A stretch of DNA of 64,000 bases from NCBI GenBank assembly GCA_022818135.1, contig JAFMSR010000001.1:38806858-38870857 (forward strand), given 5' to 3'. This document shows, piece after piece, positions 1-11,268 of this stretch; within the stretch, counting starts at the first letter, position 1, and each line of letters opens with the position of its first letter. The notes below the pieces were generated by a model. It saw only the letters and a program-made list of their open reading frames with translations, searched no databases and had not been told where the DNA came from. The position numbers and the translations under genes are program-made. This DNA is from Saxidomus purpurata. Lineage: Eukaryota > Mollusca > Bivalvia > Venerida > Veneridae.

Positions 1-313
1 CAGAACTAGCAAAGGCAAAAGGGCCCCCTAGCCCCCCTAAGTGCGACGCATATCCGGATCCGCCCCTGCAGAGAACAATTATCTATCATGCATGGTTTCT
101 TAGAGGGTTTCTATTTTCAACATGACATTATCAAAAACCAAATTTCAAATATCTATCTGAATTCAACCAAAAAAGTATACGGCTGTTGTAATAAACTGTT
201 GTTGTTGAATGTTCCATTCTTAATCTGCATTCAACAAAATCTGCAGGAGCTTTCCTACTATTACATACCTCATACAGTGCCTCTTCCCTTGCCTTCCACC
301 AAGCCGATGTATC
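1..313. other. Intergenic, no gene seen
   Basis: The first 70 bases are unusually C/G-rich and then switch to ordinary AT-rich sequence, which may be the edge of an unidentified repeat. No convincing coding signal is seen in either strand. The open frames here are short and lack any recognisable protein similarity. Confidence 0.4.
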
Positions 314-604
314 GTATATTAGGGCTTTTATCGTTGGTACCGGTTTCCCATATGACCAACGCCCCCAGAAGAGGTTAGTTATTTTAGGTTGCGGAGGATA
401 GTGCAAGATACAGAATGAGTCCCAATTCAAGAGACACTCCTGGTTCTTATACATGCCAGGTTTATAGCACCCATACATGGGACCTCGGTTTTGGTCTCAT
501 CCGAAAGACTGTTAGTAATTTTAGTTGGTCAGCCCCGGGAATCGAACCCGCTACCCCGAGTTTACAAGTCTCGTGCTCTACCGAATTGAGCTTACCGGGC
601 CGAC
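314..604 (-). repeat. tRNA-derived SINE, family 1, copy 1
   Basis: This stretch is colinear over about 290 bp with 42211-42503, in the same orientation. Read on the minus strand it starts with a tRNA-like head (604-528), continues with a body containing a run of C residues and a CATATGA-type motif, and ends in a short tail containing TATAC. No clear target-site duplication is visible around this copy, so its edges come from the alignment to copy 2. Head plus body plus simple tail is the classic SINE structure. The partner LINE is not identified. Confidence 0.75.
528..604 (-). tRNA. tRNA-Thr(TGT)-like SINE head, slightly decayed
   Basis: On the minus strand a 77-nt stretch folds as a cloverleaf. 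The acceptor stem is GTCGGCC with GGCTGAC, the anticodon loop CTTGTAA gives anticodon TGT (Thr), and the T-loop region contains GGTTCGATTCC, a good B box. The anticodon stem and the T stem each carry a mismatch. Because it is fused to a repeated body it is most likely a pseudo-tRNA SINE promoter rather than a functional tRNA gene. Confidence 0.45.
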
Positions 605-1250
605 TCTTGAATGATGTGATGGGTTGTTACTGTACATCACGTTATGTATCAATGCAATGTTCAAAATGATACAAAATGAAACCGTACGTGTTGGTGTTAA
701 GGTAGATTGGCATCAGTCGTTAGAGTCATTACTTCATGTCTTTTCTGGACATTTTACAACATCTTCACAATTGCTCCTTCCACTCTAATGTTGAGATGAG
801 CTTTGATTGAAACAAATTTTTGATAGATATTTTTCTTAATAGAAAATAACACGAGACTTGGAGAAAAAAAAAACACCTCTCAATCTCAACAGACTTTTAT
901 AAGTCTAGTGTTAAATTCTTGATTAGTTGTAACATTGGCTAATATGCATGTGGATAACTTATAGAATCCACCGTCAGGCAGTAAGTACTGATTAAATATC
1001 TGGGACGAATATACTGTATACTATCATTAATATTATTGCTCCAGTTAATAAAATAACACAAATAAATAAGTACTGATAATTTACACATTTATCAGAATGT
1101 TTCAACCGTAAAGCCTATATTACACAGTAATATATGCAAATCAGACATGTATATCTTTATTCAGAACTACGTCCGTGTTCAGAATTAACTTTCGGTTTCA
1201 TATTTGAAGTTATTTTTAGATGAAAACGACCTATTTATTTACGGAAATCC
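605..1250. other. Intergenic upstream of HSP90, nothing recognised
   Basis: AT-rich DNA without a supportable open frame. It may include distal promoter sequence of the HSP90 gene, but no specific element can be supported. Confidence 0.4.
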
Positions 1251-1253
1251 CAA

Positions 1254-1266
1254 GAATGTTCTCGAA
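1254..1266 (+). promoter_or_regulatory. Heat-shock element 1 (perfect three-unit)
   Basis: GAAtgTTCtcGAA: three alternating nGAAn units with exact 5-bp phasing, the consensus binding site for an HSF1 trimer. It lies upstream of the non-coding first exon of HSP90, as expected for a heat-inducible HSP90. Confidence 0.8.
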
Positions 1267-1284
1267 GGATGCGTCACTTCCGTT

Positions 1285-1297
1285 GAACGTTCCAGAA
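1285..1297 (+). promoter_or_regulatory. Heat-shock element 2 (perfect three-unit)
   Basis: GAAcgTTCcaGAA, a second perfect three-unit HSE 18 bp beyond the first. Paired HSEs allow cooperative HSF binding (established knowledge). Confidence 0.8.
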
Positions 1298-1311
1298 TAA
1301 CCGATTTACGG

Positions 1312-1323
1312 CCAATATATATT
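1312..1323 (+). promoter_or_regulatory. Possible CCAAT/TATA core promoter of HSP90
   Basis: CCAAT at 1312-1316 runs directly into TATATAT, 15 bp after HSE2. If this is the core promoter, transcription would start near 1345-1355. The start is not proven; a TATA-less start nearer 1540 is also possible. Confidence 0.3.
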
Positions 1324-1344
1324 CGTGTTCTTACAACATCCGTG

Positions 1345-1625
1345 TAATAGCGCATTTACCTGAAACTAAATTTAACGTGTCTAACTTTATTTTCTTTTAG
1401 AAAAATAATTTTTGATAAGTAAAGTCAACGTTTTTAAAAAGTTTTTCACAATAAAACTGATTTTATTGTCCCGATTTAACGCAAAATATTTGCGGTGCGG
1501 CTGATATTTTCCTACGCGGGATACTTATCGACCTTTTCAGCCGGCGTGCGTTCCAACCAGTAACGCTGCAGATATTGAACAGAACGAAGTTTGCTAGAAA
1601 CTCGTGAAAAAGAACATCATACAAG
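1345..1625 (+). other. HSP90 non-coding exon 1 (5' end uncertain)
   Basis: The exon ends at a clear donor, CAAG|GTAAAT, at 1625/1626. The coding part begins only at 4156, immediately after an acceptor TTTCAG, so the 5' leader must come from an upstream exon. Vertebrate HSP90 genes also have a non-coding first exon and place the ATG near the start of exon 2. The left edge is inferred from the possible TATA box. No ATG was noticed between 1345 and 1625. Confidence 0.45.
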
Positions 1626-4155
1626 GTAAATAACATTTTATTGATAAATTATTAAATTTGATATCTTATTGTAAATTTGAATGGAAATGATTTCGTTGTT
1701 TTTTACTGAAAAATATGAACACGCACATTAAAATTTTTAAAGCACGTGTTTCGTTTTGACACTGCACGTTCGAGCACGATTGCGTATTTTGTTGGAAATA
1801 TAGTAAATTTAATCGAATTAGGAAATTATGAGCGTTTTTTTTATCATGCTCAGGCGGGTTGATTTAGTTAAAAGGGCTTGCGATAAATTATATTATTGAT
1901 CAAATGAACTGAAATTTGGTGCCAGGAAATTTAATCTTGGCTTTTCTGATTTATCAAGTTAGATCAAGTTTTCTTTACTCTAATTGTAGTCTTTGTTATG
2001 TCCTGTATCATAATCAAGTTAGATCTCGTTTTCTCATCGAAGTCTTGGAACAACGAGTTTATTGTGTGCCCAGACATTGAATTTGAAGGCACCGTGGCCA
2101 TAATGTGTCAGTATTGAACGTTGGACAGCGTAGAAGAATATGTAAGAGCAACATTGAAATATCCACGCTCTTTCTTAAAGTAACTTGACCAGTTGATTAA
2201 GAATGACTCGTTTGAGTGTTTGTTATGTCCGGTTTCTTAACCATAGCATTTTCAGGCTAACGACTAGTGTCAGCCTAGTAACAAGGTTCGATAACATGTT
2301 TAGTAAGACCATACATGCCACAAAGGATTGAGTTATTGCCGGGAGATTTTTGAAAAATAGCCGGGTTTTTGGATGACTCTTGGGGAGATACTTTTTAGCA
2401 GGAAATCATGCATTTCTAAGGATGTATTTTACATTTTTGGTGCATTTAAACAAACAAATTTCAAACATTAGTTTACTATTCCCATAGTTATGGTTCACAG
2501 AAACACTCGAATCCACGTATCTTTTTACACACCGTTTTTGAAAAGAATGCTAATAATCTGCTGACGATTCCACGGTTTGCATTAGTCTTTGAGGAAACGT
2601 GGGTCCCTAGTCATCACGATCTGCAAAACACTGTCGTTTGACAGCTGATAAATTTAAAGGCGTCGCCTGTTGTGCACTCTCATTCGATTGGATTGCAAAA
2701 GGTTTCCGATAATTTATCACAACATAGAGGCGTGATCGCATGGACACCCGACAAAGGACACATGTGTAAATTTGTTTTGGCGCTGTTGCGAAGACATCAA
2801 TCTTCTAATTTTGTTAAACTTGGTTAAATGATTTAATTAGTTGCATGTTACTTATTCGACTGTTGATTATCGGCTAATAATCGCGGTTTGAAAAGTTAAC
2901 GAATCGCCGCTAACTACCCTCCGGGCAATTTACCTAAAATGATAGTGACAACACAAACTTGTGTCAACGCATCAGTTTCGTCACCTAATCGACTGTACAC
3001 AATACTAGTACTTCTTCCTTATCAATATCACGTGTCAGAGTATTGACCATGTATACAGGTTGATATTTTATGAACCTTGTGCTTTTTAAAAAAAAATTTA
3101 ATTTCCCGGGAGTATTCACTGTTTGCGAGCTTCACCAGGTTAGGGTCTAAATAACGGGAGAACCCAGCGAATAACGGCATGTATGAACAAGACGCTATTA
3201 CACATGTGCATAATATCTAATCTGGTGAACCAGTGTTACTCCCATGTTCAAGATAGCGGACAAGATTAGAAATTATCCGATATACTTGTTAAAATATTTA
3301 AATAGTTTGAAACAAAATTTCATAAACAAAATTTCATCAATTTGCCATTAAAAAAATTAAAGGATGGTCATTTGTCAAATATCTGTTACTTTAATACTTG
3401 GTAAAACTACAGTTTTGTGTTAAAGATAATATCCATATACAAAAAGACAACTAGACAACTTCCCAATATGTTTGCGAGATAAAGGTTGTGACATGCCACT
3501 GTGGATGCGCCAATCCCATCTGTCTTCCTTTGATGTCGGCCCCCTCCTAACCGAGTAACGAGAGTAGGTAATCTGAAAATGTTCCCAGTGATGGGGGAAA
3601 CACTAGATTCCTAATCCAATTTGCCTAGGGAGAAGTGAAGCATGATTGAGATTTATTATATACTGGACCCTGAAACCCCAAGGACATGACGTCGTGTTGC
3701 ATGGGGACTGCAGCATCAATGCCCCACTCACATTATTGGGGGTTGCTGTCCCTAAATCCCTGCTTGCTCATTTGACAAAAATAGTTCAAACCAAACATAC
3801 AAGTGTACTTTGTAACAATAGTCCTAAATGAGTGGGGGACCACCGTTATAACTAATATCTACTCAGTTGAGCAACCATGTAATTGGAATTCTTGACATTT
3901 AACAACACTGATGAAAACCAATTGGGAGCTGTTGACTACAAGAAATAGTTTCAGCATGAAAAGTAACAAGGCCTAGATTTTATAGCATGGTGATTGAGCA
4001 GGCAGCTGGTCCCATAGGCAGGAAAATAAAGTTTAAATGAAAGTTTGTTTACCATCGTTCAAATTTTTGTCATAACTGTATTTTAAGTACTGCTTTCTGT
4101 ATGTCTACAAAATAGTACTGATAGTTTCATTAATTACAAACTTTGATAATTTCAG
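1626..4155 (+). other. HSP90 intron 1 (leader intron)
   Basis: About 2.5 kb separates the leader exon from the first coding exon. No coding exon is seen. A short duplication around 'atcaagttagatc' occurs near 1957 and 2014. A long first intron containing enhancers is common in HSP90 genes, but no HSE could be supported here. Confidence 0.45.
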
Positions 4156-4669
4156 ATGCCTGAACAACAGAACATGGATGAAGGGGAAGCAGAAACATTT
4201 GCCTTCCAGGCAGAAATTGCACAGCTGATGAGCTTGATCATCAATACATTTTACTCCAACAAAGAAATCTTTTTGAGAGAATTGATATCTAACTGCTCCG
4301 ACGCTCTTGACAAAATCCGCTATGAAAGCCTCACAGATCCATCAAAACTTGACAGTGGGAAGGAACTGTTTATCAAGATCATTCCCGACAGAGAGAGGAA
4401 CACGCTGACCATCATTGACACTGGTATTGGAATGACCAAAGCTGATCTTGTTAACAACCTTGGTACCATTGCCAAGTCTGGAACAAAAGCCTTCATGGAA
4501 GCCCTGCAAGCTGGAGCTGACATATCTATGATTGGTCAGTTTGGTGTAGGTTTCTACTCCGCATACTTAGTTGCCGACAGGGTAACTGTTGTCTCCAAGA
4601 ACAACGATGATGAGGTTTACACCTGGGAATCATCTGCGGGTGGATCCTTCACTATCAAACCAAATACCG
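4156..4669 (+). CDS. HSP90: HSP90 coding exon 1 (gene exon 2)
   Basis: Residues 1-171 plus one base. Encodes most of the ATP pocket. The acceptor is TTTCAG|ATG, and the donor is ACCG|GTAAGA, phase 1. Confidence 0.93.
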
Positions 4670-7600
4670 GTAAGAGATGGTTGTATGGTAACTTTCAAAA
4701 CAAGTGTCTAGAAACATAAAGTTGTAAGAAAGAATTGAATAGTCATTTTCAATCTTTGCTATTTGAATCAATGTGTATTTAATTAAGCCATGCTAATTTC
4801 AGTATGCTTTTACTAATACGCTTTTACTAATGAGAGTTTAACTATGCAGATGTGGTATGTACAAAATCTTGTTCTGAATATTTTTTAAATGTTTTCTGCA
4901 TTTCTTTATTCATTATTACAGACGGTGAAATAGAACGTGGAACAAAGATTACCCTCCAGATCAAAGAGGACCAGGCTGAGTATCTAGAGGAGAAACGCAT
5001 CAAGGAAGTTGTGAAGAAGCACTCTCAGTTCATTGGCTACCCCATCAAACTACTGTGTGAAAAGGAGAGAGACAAGGAAGTTTCTGATGATGAAGAGGAA
5101 GAAGAGAAGAAAGAAGAAACTGCAGAGGGAGAAGAAGAGAAAAAGGTTAATCTCATTTCTGTTTCTATAGGAAATTATATTGTACTGTTCCCCAGTGTCA
5201 CCATTATTTGATCAGGTTTTAGTAAGAAGTGGTCGTTAAAGCAAGGCACTTGCAAAAACAGAATTGGCCACTTCACTCAATATTACAGAATCAGAGCTGA
5301 ATAACTATAATTCACTAAGAATTTTTGAAGTACCTTATACTATTTTGTGACCTAGTAATAGTCCTGTGAATAAATTCTTCCAGGGAATTAAGCATCAGCA
5401 AAAGATAAAAATTATTGAGTACTAGATGAGATTTTGATATTAATACCTGTTTATAGTATTGGAACAATGCGAAACGTGTGCAATGCTGGCGAGTGGAAGT
5501 ACATAACCATTACATCTATATCATCAGATTGTACTAAAATATTGTAGGAAGAAGACAAGCCAAAGGTAGAAGACTTGAATGAAGACGAAGAGGATGATGA
5601 TGATAAGAAAGATAAGAAAAAGAAGAAGAAGATTAAGGAAAAATACCAGGAGGATGAAGAGCTGAACAAGACAAAGCCATTGTGGACCAGGAATCCTGAT
5701 GATATCACACATGAAGAGTATGGAGAGTTCTACAAATCTCTGACCAATGACTGGGAAGACCATCTGGCTGTTAAGGTACCTAACAATTTGTATAATTGGC
5801 TTAAGCAAGATGTATGACCACTTTTTCACAGTATGGTACCGTCTTTGTATACCCAGCTTTGTGTTCATTCTTGGTGTGGTTAATCAAAACATAATAATGT
5901 AAGCCTGTAAGATAACCTTGTAGTTTTTATACACCCCAAAAGGACAAATGTCATAGCGTTGTCCGACCATACATTTGTTGAAAAATTCTATCGAGAGCCA
6001 TATCTGCCACTTTGGTAATGTAACTTCAATCGAACTGTGGAAATGTTTATTACTATAGTTGGTGCCCCGTGAGTTTCAGTTAAATTGCTTACGAAATAAA
6101 TGAGTTGTGTCCCTTTTAAAAATGAATGCAAAATTGTCGGATATACGTCGGCAGCCATATCTAGTACATTAGTAATACAATTTCAATCAAACTTTGGGGT
6201 AATGTTTATTTTTGGTGGGGAATTTGGCAGAAATTCTTTAAAATAAATTTGTTGCAGTCTCTGCAATTTGCCTGTTCTAGTTCTTGTGCTGAAGAAATGT
6301 ATTGCTTGTATACCTGCTGTAACCTGTATTTCTTTTTCTCTTGCAGCACTTCTCTGTGGAAGGACAACTTGAATTCCGTGCTATGCTCTTCATACCAAAG
6401 AGAGCTCCATTCGACATGTTCGAAAACAAAAAGAAAAAGAACAACATTAAATTATATGTAAGAAGGGTGTTTATCATGGACAACTGTGAAGAACTCATTC
6501 CAGAATACTTGAACTTCATAAAGGGAATTGTTGACTCTGAGGATCTGCCTCTCAATATCTCCAGAGAAATGTTGCAGCAGAGCAAAATCTTGAAAGTCAT
6601 TCGAAAAAATCTTGTGAAAAAGTGCATGGAACTGTTTGATGATATCTGTGAAGACAAGGACAATTACAAGAAATTTTACGAACAGTTTGCCAAAAATTTG
6701 AAGGTAAGAGTAACAAGATTGCGGTTTGTAACTTAACAAAGAAACTAACTTGTTTACAGGATGCAAAAGAATGAAAAGAGGCAGGAGCATCATGTTACAT
6801 TTCAGTTAAGGCAATTACTGCAGATTTCATAATAGCGTGCCGTTTCAGTGTTTGTTGTGTATCGATTGAATACAGGTAATGAATCACTAAAGCGTCTGTA
6901 GGCGAAGCTACATTTTAAACAGCACGGAGACAGATAACCTCATATGTCCATGACACAACTGAGAAAAAATAATATAAATCGGTCATGTTGTTCTGTCGGT
7001 ATAGTAATCAGCGTGTACGATAGATAAAGGTATCTATTTGGGCGGAGCTAACTACAGAATGTGTCATTGACAGGGCCATTTACTACCTGTGTGTAAAATG
7101 CAAACACTGGCAAAAGACATGCTATTATGACAAAATGAAAAAAATCCATCCTTAAGTTTTAAACCTGCCATATTTGTTTGTTCTAAATCGTAACCTAGTC
7201 TGGATTATAAACATGTGGACGAGTAAATGTAATTTGCAATCAATTAGCAACCAAATAATCCGCACTGTAATGATGTTTAGTCAACTATTAAATTGACAAT
7301 AAAGATTACACATGTCAAAACGCACATTCAGCCTTTAAATCTGTGTCAGGCTTTTGATTGGCTTAAAGTTTTTTATTGCATAAACTTTTAACAAATGGTA
7401 CCGAAGTAGGCTTTCAAAACTTTCAGTGTTTTTGAAAAAATAGAGCGACTCAAACGTCTATCCCAAATTGTACTTTGGGGATATTATATACATATTGGAG
7501 AGTCATTCAATTAATAAACAAATCGGCAAATAATGAACGTTTGTGATTTTCAAACTGTCGTTACTGTCTTATCTTGACAGTTCTGCAGTAATTAGTAAAG

Positions 7601-10600
7601 TTGCTGCCGACTAAAAAATTTTTTAAAGACTTTTACAATATAAAAAGAATAACTCAAACTTCTAAAAAGTAAGATAAAAAATATTTTTCACTAGAAATGG
7701 TTTAAGTGAGGCAAACTTTGGACAATTTAATGTTTATTTCAATAGTAGAAAACTTATCAACATGGGACAACATTTTAAATACACTTCTTGCTTTACACAT
7801 TGCAAGGTATGCAAGCTTTCATTAATTAAACCAGGCAACATCTTTAAAAAAGAATTGTTTATATGTGTTTAAGAAGAAAGATTTGAAATGTAATCCTGTA
7901 TTGATTATAGCAAATTAAAAACACAGGGCTACATTTTAAAATCAAACTTGCTTCAAAGTTATACATACTGTCTTTCAAAGGCCCCAAAAGTATAGCTAGA
8001 ATAGTCACCATTGTGCCTTTGTAAAGTAAAAATTTAACAGGATTTTTTCTGCCACGCCACAGGAGTGAATACCATTCCTTATCACTCCGAAAAAAAAAGT
8101 GGCTCCAACTTTTTTCAGCCCAGTGTGGGCCCTGATTGACGTCATTTACTACCTGTGTGTAAAGCAAACACTGAAACGGCATGCTATTATGAAATCTGCA
8201 GTAAGCCATTTAAGTTTTAAACATGTGGTTGACCGTTCTCTATGTGGTTATGGCTTGTGGGTGTATGTTTGGAGTATGTGTCAACTAATACTGCACTGTA
8301 GTTTTAGTAAAAATACTGTAAAGAAAGTTAAATTTTAAAATTGGCGGTATTGTTAGACTAGAAATTTTGGCTAAAGTAGCTTTTTAAAGAGAACCAGTCT
8401 TAATAAATTGACTTTGATTTTACAGCTTGGTATCCATGAAGACTCCACAAACAGAAAGAAGCTTGCTTCCTTACTCGAACGTTCACAGTCTGGTGATGAA
8501 CTGTGCTCACTGAAAGATTATGTCTCCAGAATGAAAGAAAACCAAAAAGACATCTACTATATCACAGGTAAGAACTGAAACTGATCTAACTATTCAAAAT
8601 ATATATGAAATTTATTCCTTAACACAGCATATGCATTATTTGTGTAGATGCTAGTATCGGAGGAAGAAAGGAAAGATCTTCTGGCGTTGATGGCTGGGCA
8701 TCTTGTCCTTTCATTGTCATAAAGTAGACAACAATAGTCATTGTGCCAATGTGTTTGAAACATATTCCTTAACACAGCATATATGCATCATTTGTGTAGA
8801 TGCTAGTATCGGAAGAAGAAAGAAAAGATCTTCTGGCGTTGATGGCTGGGCATCTTGTCCTTCCGTCGTCATAAAGGAGACAACAATAGTCATTGTGCCA
8901 ATGTGTTTGAAATGAATTCCTTAACACAGCATATGCATTATTTGTGTAGATGCTTGTATCGGAGGAAGAAAATAAAGGTCTTCTGGCGTTGATGGCTGGA
9001 TATTTTGTCCTTTCATTGTCATAAAGTAGACAACAATAGTCATTGCGCAGATGTGTTTGAAACATATTCCTTAACACAGCATATGCATCATTTGTGTAGA
9101 TGCTAGTATCGGAGGAAGAAAGGAAAGATCTTCTGGCGTTGATGGCTGGGCATCTTGTCCTTTCGTTGTCATAAAGGAGACAACAATAATCATTGTGCCA
9201 ATGTGTTTGAAACGAATTCCTTAACACAGCATATGCATCATTTGTGTAGATGCTAGTATCAGAGGAGGAAAAAATGACCTTCTGGCGTTGATGGCTGGGC
9301 GTCTTGTCCTTTCGTTGTCAATAAGGGAGCAACAGAACTTTATAAGTAGTTTGTTGCACAGCAAAACTGGAATAACAAGAATTACTTCACATTAAAAATA
9401 TTCTTTGATATCGTTTGCTTCTAATAGTAGTTTAGTAATTTTGCCATAAAAAGTTTGTTTTCTTCACTTTGGAAGTAGGGTGAAAGCCTTGGTTAGAAAC
9501 CAATATAACAAGTTTTCTCAGTGTTTGTAAAGTAACAATTTCTGTAACATTTCAGGTGAAAGCAAGGAAGCTGTGCAATCTTCTGCTTTTGTTGAGCGTG
9601 TGATCAACCGTGGCTTAGAAGTTGTATACATGATAGACCCTATTGATGAATACTCGGTCCAACAGCTGAAAGAATATGATGGAAAAAATCTAGTGTGTGT
9701 GACAAAGGAGGGTCTTGAACTGCCGGAGGATGAAGAGGAAAAGAAGAAACGTGAAGAACAAAAAGCAGAATTTGAGGGATTGTGCAAGGTTATGAAAGAA
9801 ATTCTGGACAAAAAAGTTGAAAAGGTAAGGTTGTTTTGTACCATGTAGCATTGTTTTAATGTAATATAAACAGAAGTGTTCAGCCAAATGTAAAAGTCTT
9901 TTTATATTATAATAATTATTTTTCTCACAAATATTACATGGATGATTTACATAAAAGCAAGAGAGATGTCTTTGAAACATGAATCTAAGCCTTTAGATTG
10001 CATTAAAACCCAGGAGCTTCGGGGGCTTCGTCCCCCCCTTTTCACCCCACAAGGGGCCTTGTGGCCCCCTTGACCCCTCGCACACTTTTCCTCTTTTTTT
10101 TCACAAAACCCTGTTCAGTTTTCTTATAAAGAAAATTCTAGACATTGCATCTGATAGGTAAATGCCATCTAAAATAGTCATTCAAGGTGGTGTTCACTTT
10201 GTGCTAGACTTTAAAATAGACTAATGAAGAAATCACTACAAACACGATTTGTATACATAAAGTAGTTCAATTTTTGCATCTCTTTTGTGAGGATCACATA
10301 TTGCATTTTTGTGTGTGTATTTCAGGTTGCTGTTTCAAACCGTCTCGTTAACTCGCCATGCTGTATTGTAACTAGCCAGTATGGATGGTCGGCAAACATG
10401 GAACGTATCATGAAGGCCCAGGCCCTTAGAGATTCAAGCACCATGGGATATATGGCTGCCAAGAAACACTTGGAAATTAACCCAGACCACTCTATTATTA
10501 AGGCATTGAAAGCCAAGGTTGATGAAGATAAAAATGACAAATCTGTCAAGGATTTGGTACAGCTTATGTTTGAAACAGCACTCCTGTCTTCAGGCTTCTC

Positions 10601-11268
10601 ATTGGAAGACTCAGCCACACATGCCAACAGAATCAACAGGATGATCAAACTTGGTCTTGGTAAGTTAACAGAACAGATTGTGTTTCTTGGATTTTTTTTA
10701 GAGTAAAATGTACTATACAAAGGCCTTTTAATAATAATAATAATAGAATTATGATACTTGCGTACATTGTTGAAGATGCTGTATCGACTATCCACTGGGG
10801 AAATAAAATTTTGTTATATCAATGCATTGTGGTGAGAAGTTCTGCTCAAGTCATAATAAAGGGAATAAATTTCCGATTTCAGTATATTGAGTAAAAATGT
10901 GAATGAAATTAATTCCTTAACACGGCATATGCATTATTTGTGCAGATGCTTGTATCGGAGGAAGAAAATAAAGGTCTTCTGGCGTTGATGGCTGGATATT
11001 TTGTCCTTTCATTGTCATGAAGAAGACAACACAAGTTCAATATACAAACTATGTATAAATAATGACTTGCAGAATGCATGTCTTAATGTACGTATCTTTC
11101 GATTACTCAAGTTGTACTTCAGAATCATTATTTTTGTCTGTCTGCATTGTAGGTATTGATGAAGATGACGTAGTTGCCCCAGATGAGTCTGGTGATGCCA
11201 CCACTGACGAGATGCCACCACTAGAAGGCGAGGATGATGATGCATCACGCATGGAAGAAGTTGATTAA
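4156..11268 (+). CDS. HSP90: Cytosolic heat shock protein 90 (complete, 8 coding exons)
   Basis: ATP-dependent dimeric chaperone that matures kinases, steroid receptors and other clients in the cytosol. Coding exons are 4156-4669, 4922-5145, 5548-5775, 6347-6703, 8426-8567, 9556-9824, 10326-10659 and 11153-11268. They total 2184 nt, or 727 residues, the normal family length, with every junction GT/AG and in phase. The N-terminal GHKL ATPase domain (about 1-220) has the catalytic Glu at 42 in [14 protein letters not shown], Asp88 in DTGIGM, and [16 protein letters not shown] Lys/Glu/Asp-rich linker covers about 222-285. The middle domain includes NISREMLQQ, with the Arg that contacts ATP. The C-terminal dimerisation domain ends in MEEVD, the TPR co-chaperone dock that marks the cytosolic paralogue; no signal peptide or KDEL is present. 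The start ATG directly follows the acceptor and the protein begins [10 protein letters not shown]. Two HSEs upstream imply heat induction. Residue 47 is Cys, where human alpha has Ser and beta has Ala. Confidence 0.96.
4922..5145 (+). CDS. HSP90: HSP90 coding exon 2
   Basis: Begins ATTACAG|ACGGTG, restoring Asp-Gly-Glu-Ile. Carries the end of the ATPase domain ([22 protein letters not shown]) and the start of the acidic linker. The donor is AAAAAG|GTTAAT. Confidence 0.92.
5548..5775 (+). CDS. HSP90: HSP90 coding exon 3
   Basis: Contains the rest of the charged linker (acidic run then seven lysines) and the start of the middle domain, with [16 protein letters not shown] and [13 protein letters not shown]. 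The donor is TTAAG|GTACCT. Confidence 0.93.
6347..6703 (+). CDS. HSP90: HSP90 coding exon 4
   Basis: 119 codons of the middle domain, [15 protein letters not shown] to EQFAKNLK, including [16 protein letters not shown] and [13 protein letters not shown]. The acceptor is CTTGCAG and the donor is AAG|GTAAGA. Confidence 0.94.
6704..8425 (+). other. HSP90 intron with a duplicated ~100-bp segment
   Basis: A 1.7-kb intron without exons. Segments near 7070-7180 and 8130-8230 share 'catttactacctgtgtgtaa' followed by 'gcaaacactg' and 'catgctattatga', so they are diverged copies of a dispersed repeat. Confidence 0.5.
8426..8567 (+). CDS. HSP90: HSP90 coding exon 5
   Basis: [17 protein letters not shown] through [12 protein letters not shown]; 142 nt ending in phase 1 at ACAG|GTAAGA. 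Middle domain. Confidence 0.93.
8614..9345. repeat. 150-bp minisatellite in an HSP90 intron (~5 units)
   Basis: Units begin at 'attccttaacacagcatatg' at 8614, 8764, 8916, 9066 and 9216, giving spacings of 150, 152, 150 and 150 bp. The last unit is incomplete. Units contain 'cttctggcgttgatggctgg'. The array lies in the intron between coding exons 5 and 6. Because the unit length is 50 codons, a minus-strand frame stays open through 8769-9227; this is probably a by-product of the period, not a gene. Confidence 0.93.
9556..9824 (+). CDS. HSP90: HSP90 coding exon 6
   Basis: [15 protein letters not shown] through ILDKKVEK, including [13 protein letters not shown] and [13 protein letters not shown]. 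Middle to C-terminal domain junction. The acceptor is TTTCAG and the donor is AAAAG|GTAAGG. Confidence 0.93.
10001..10090. other. Short GC-rich island in HSP90 intron
   Basis: Stretch rich in GGGG/CCCC containing 'ggcttcgtcccccc' and 'ggggccttgtggccccc', very unlike the AT-rich surroundings. Probably a fragment of a dispersed repeat; no function is assigned. Confidence 0.4.
10326..10659 (+). CDS. HSP90: HSP90 coding exon 7
   Basis: [20 protein letters not shown] through MIKLGLG, the C-terminal dimerisation domain, including [12 protein letters not shown] and [13 protein letters not shown]. 334 nt ending in phase 1 at CTTG|GTAAGT. Confidence 0.94.
10912..11032. repeat. Solo copy of the 150-bp minisatellite unit in the last HSP90 intron
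   Basis: Starts 'attccttaacacggcatatg' and continues through 'cttctggcgttgatggctgg'. It shares the diagnostic variants of the third array unit (8916-9065): 'tgcttgtatc', 'aataaaggtc' and 'ggatattttg' in place of the forms in other units. It is therefore related to that particular unit. Confidence 0.85.
11153..11268 (+). CDS. HSP90: HSP90 last coding exon
   Basis: [15 protein letters not shown] to ASRMEEVD and stop TAA at 11266-11268. The acceptor is CATTGTAG. The terminal MEEVD is the TPR-binding motif. Confidence 0.95.

Noticed and set aside
5451..5868. Minus-strand frames over HSP90 coding exon 3
   Set aside because: They are antisense shadows of the acidic/lysine linker. The plus strand is clearly the coding one.
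9518..9844. Minus-strand frame over HSP90 coding exon 6
   Set aside because: Shadow of the real exon on the opposite strand.
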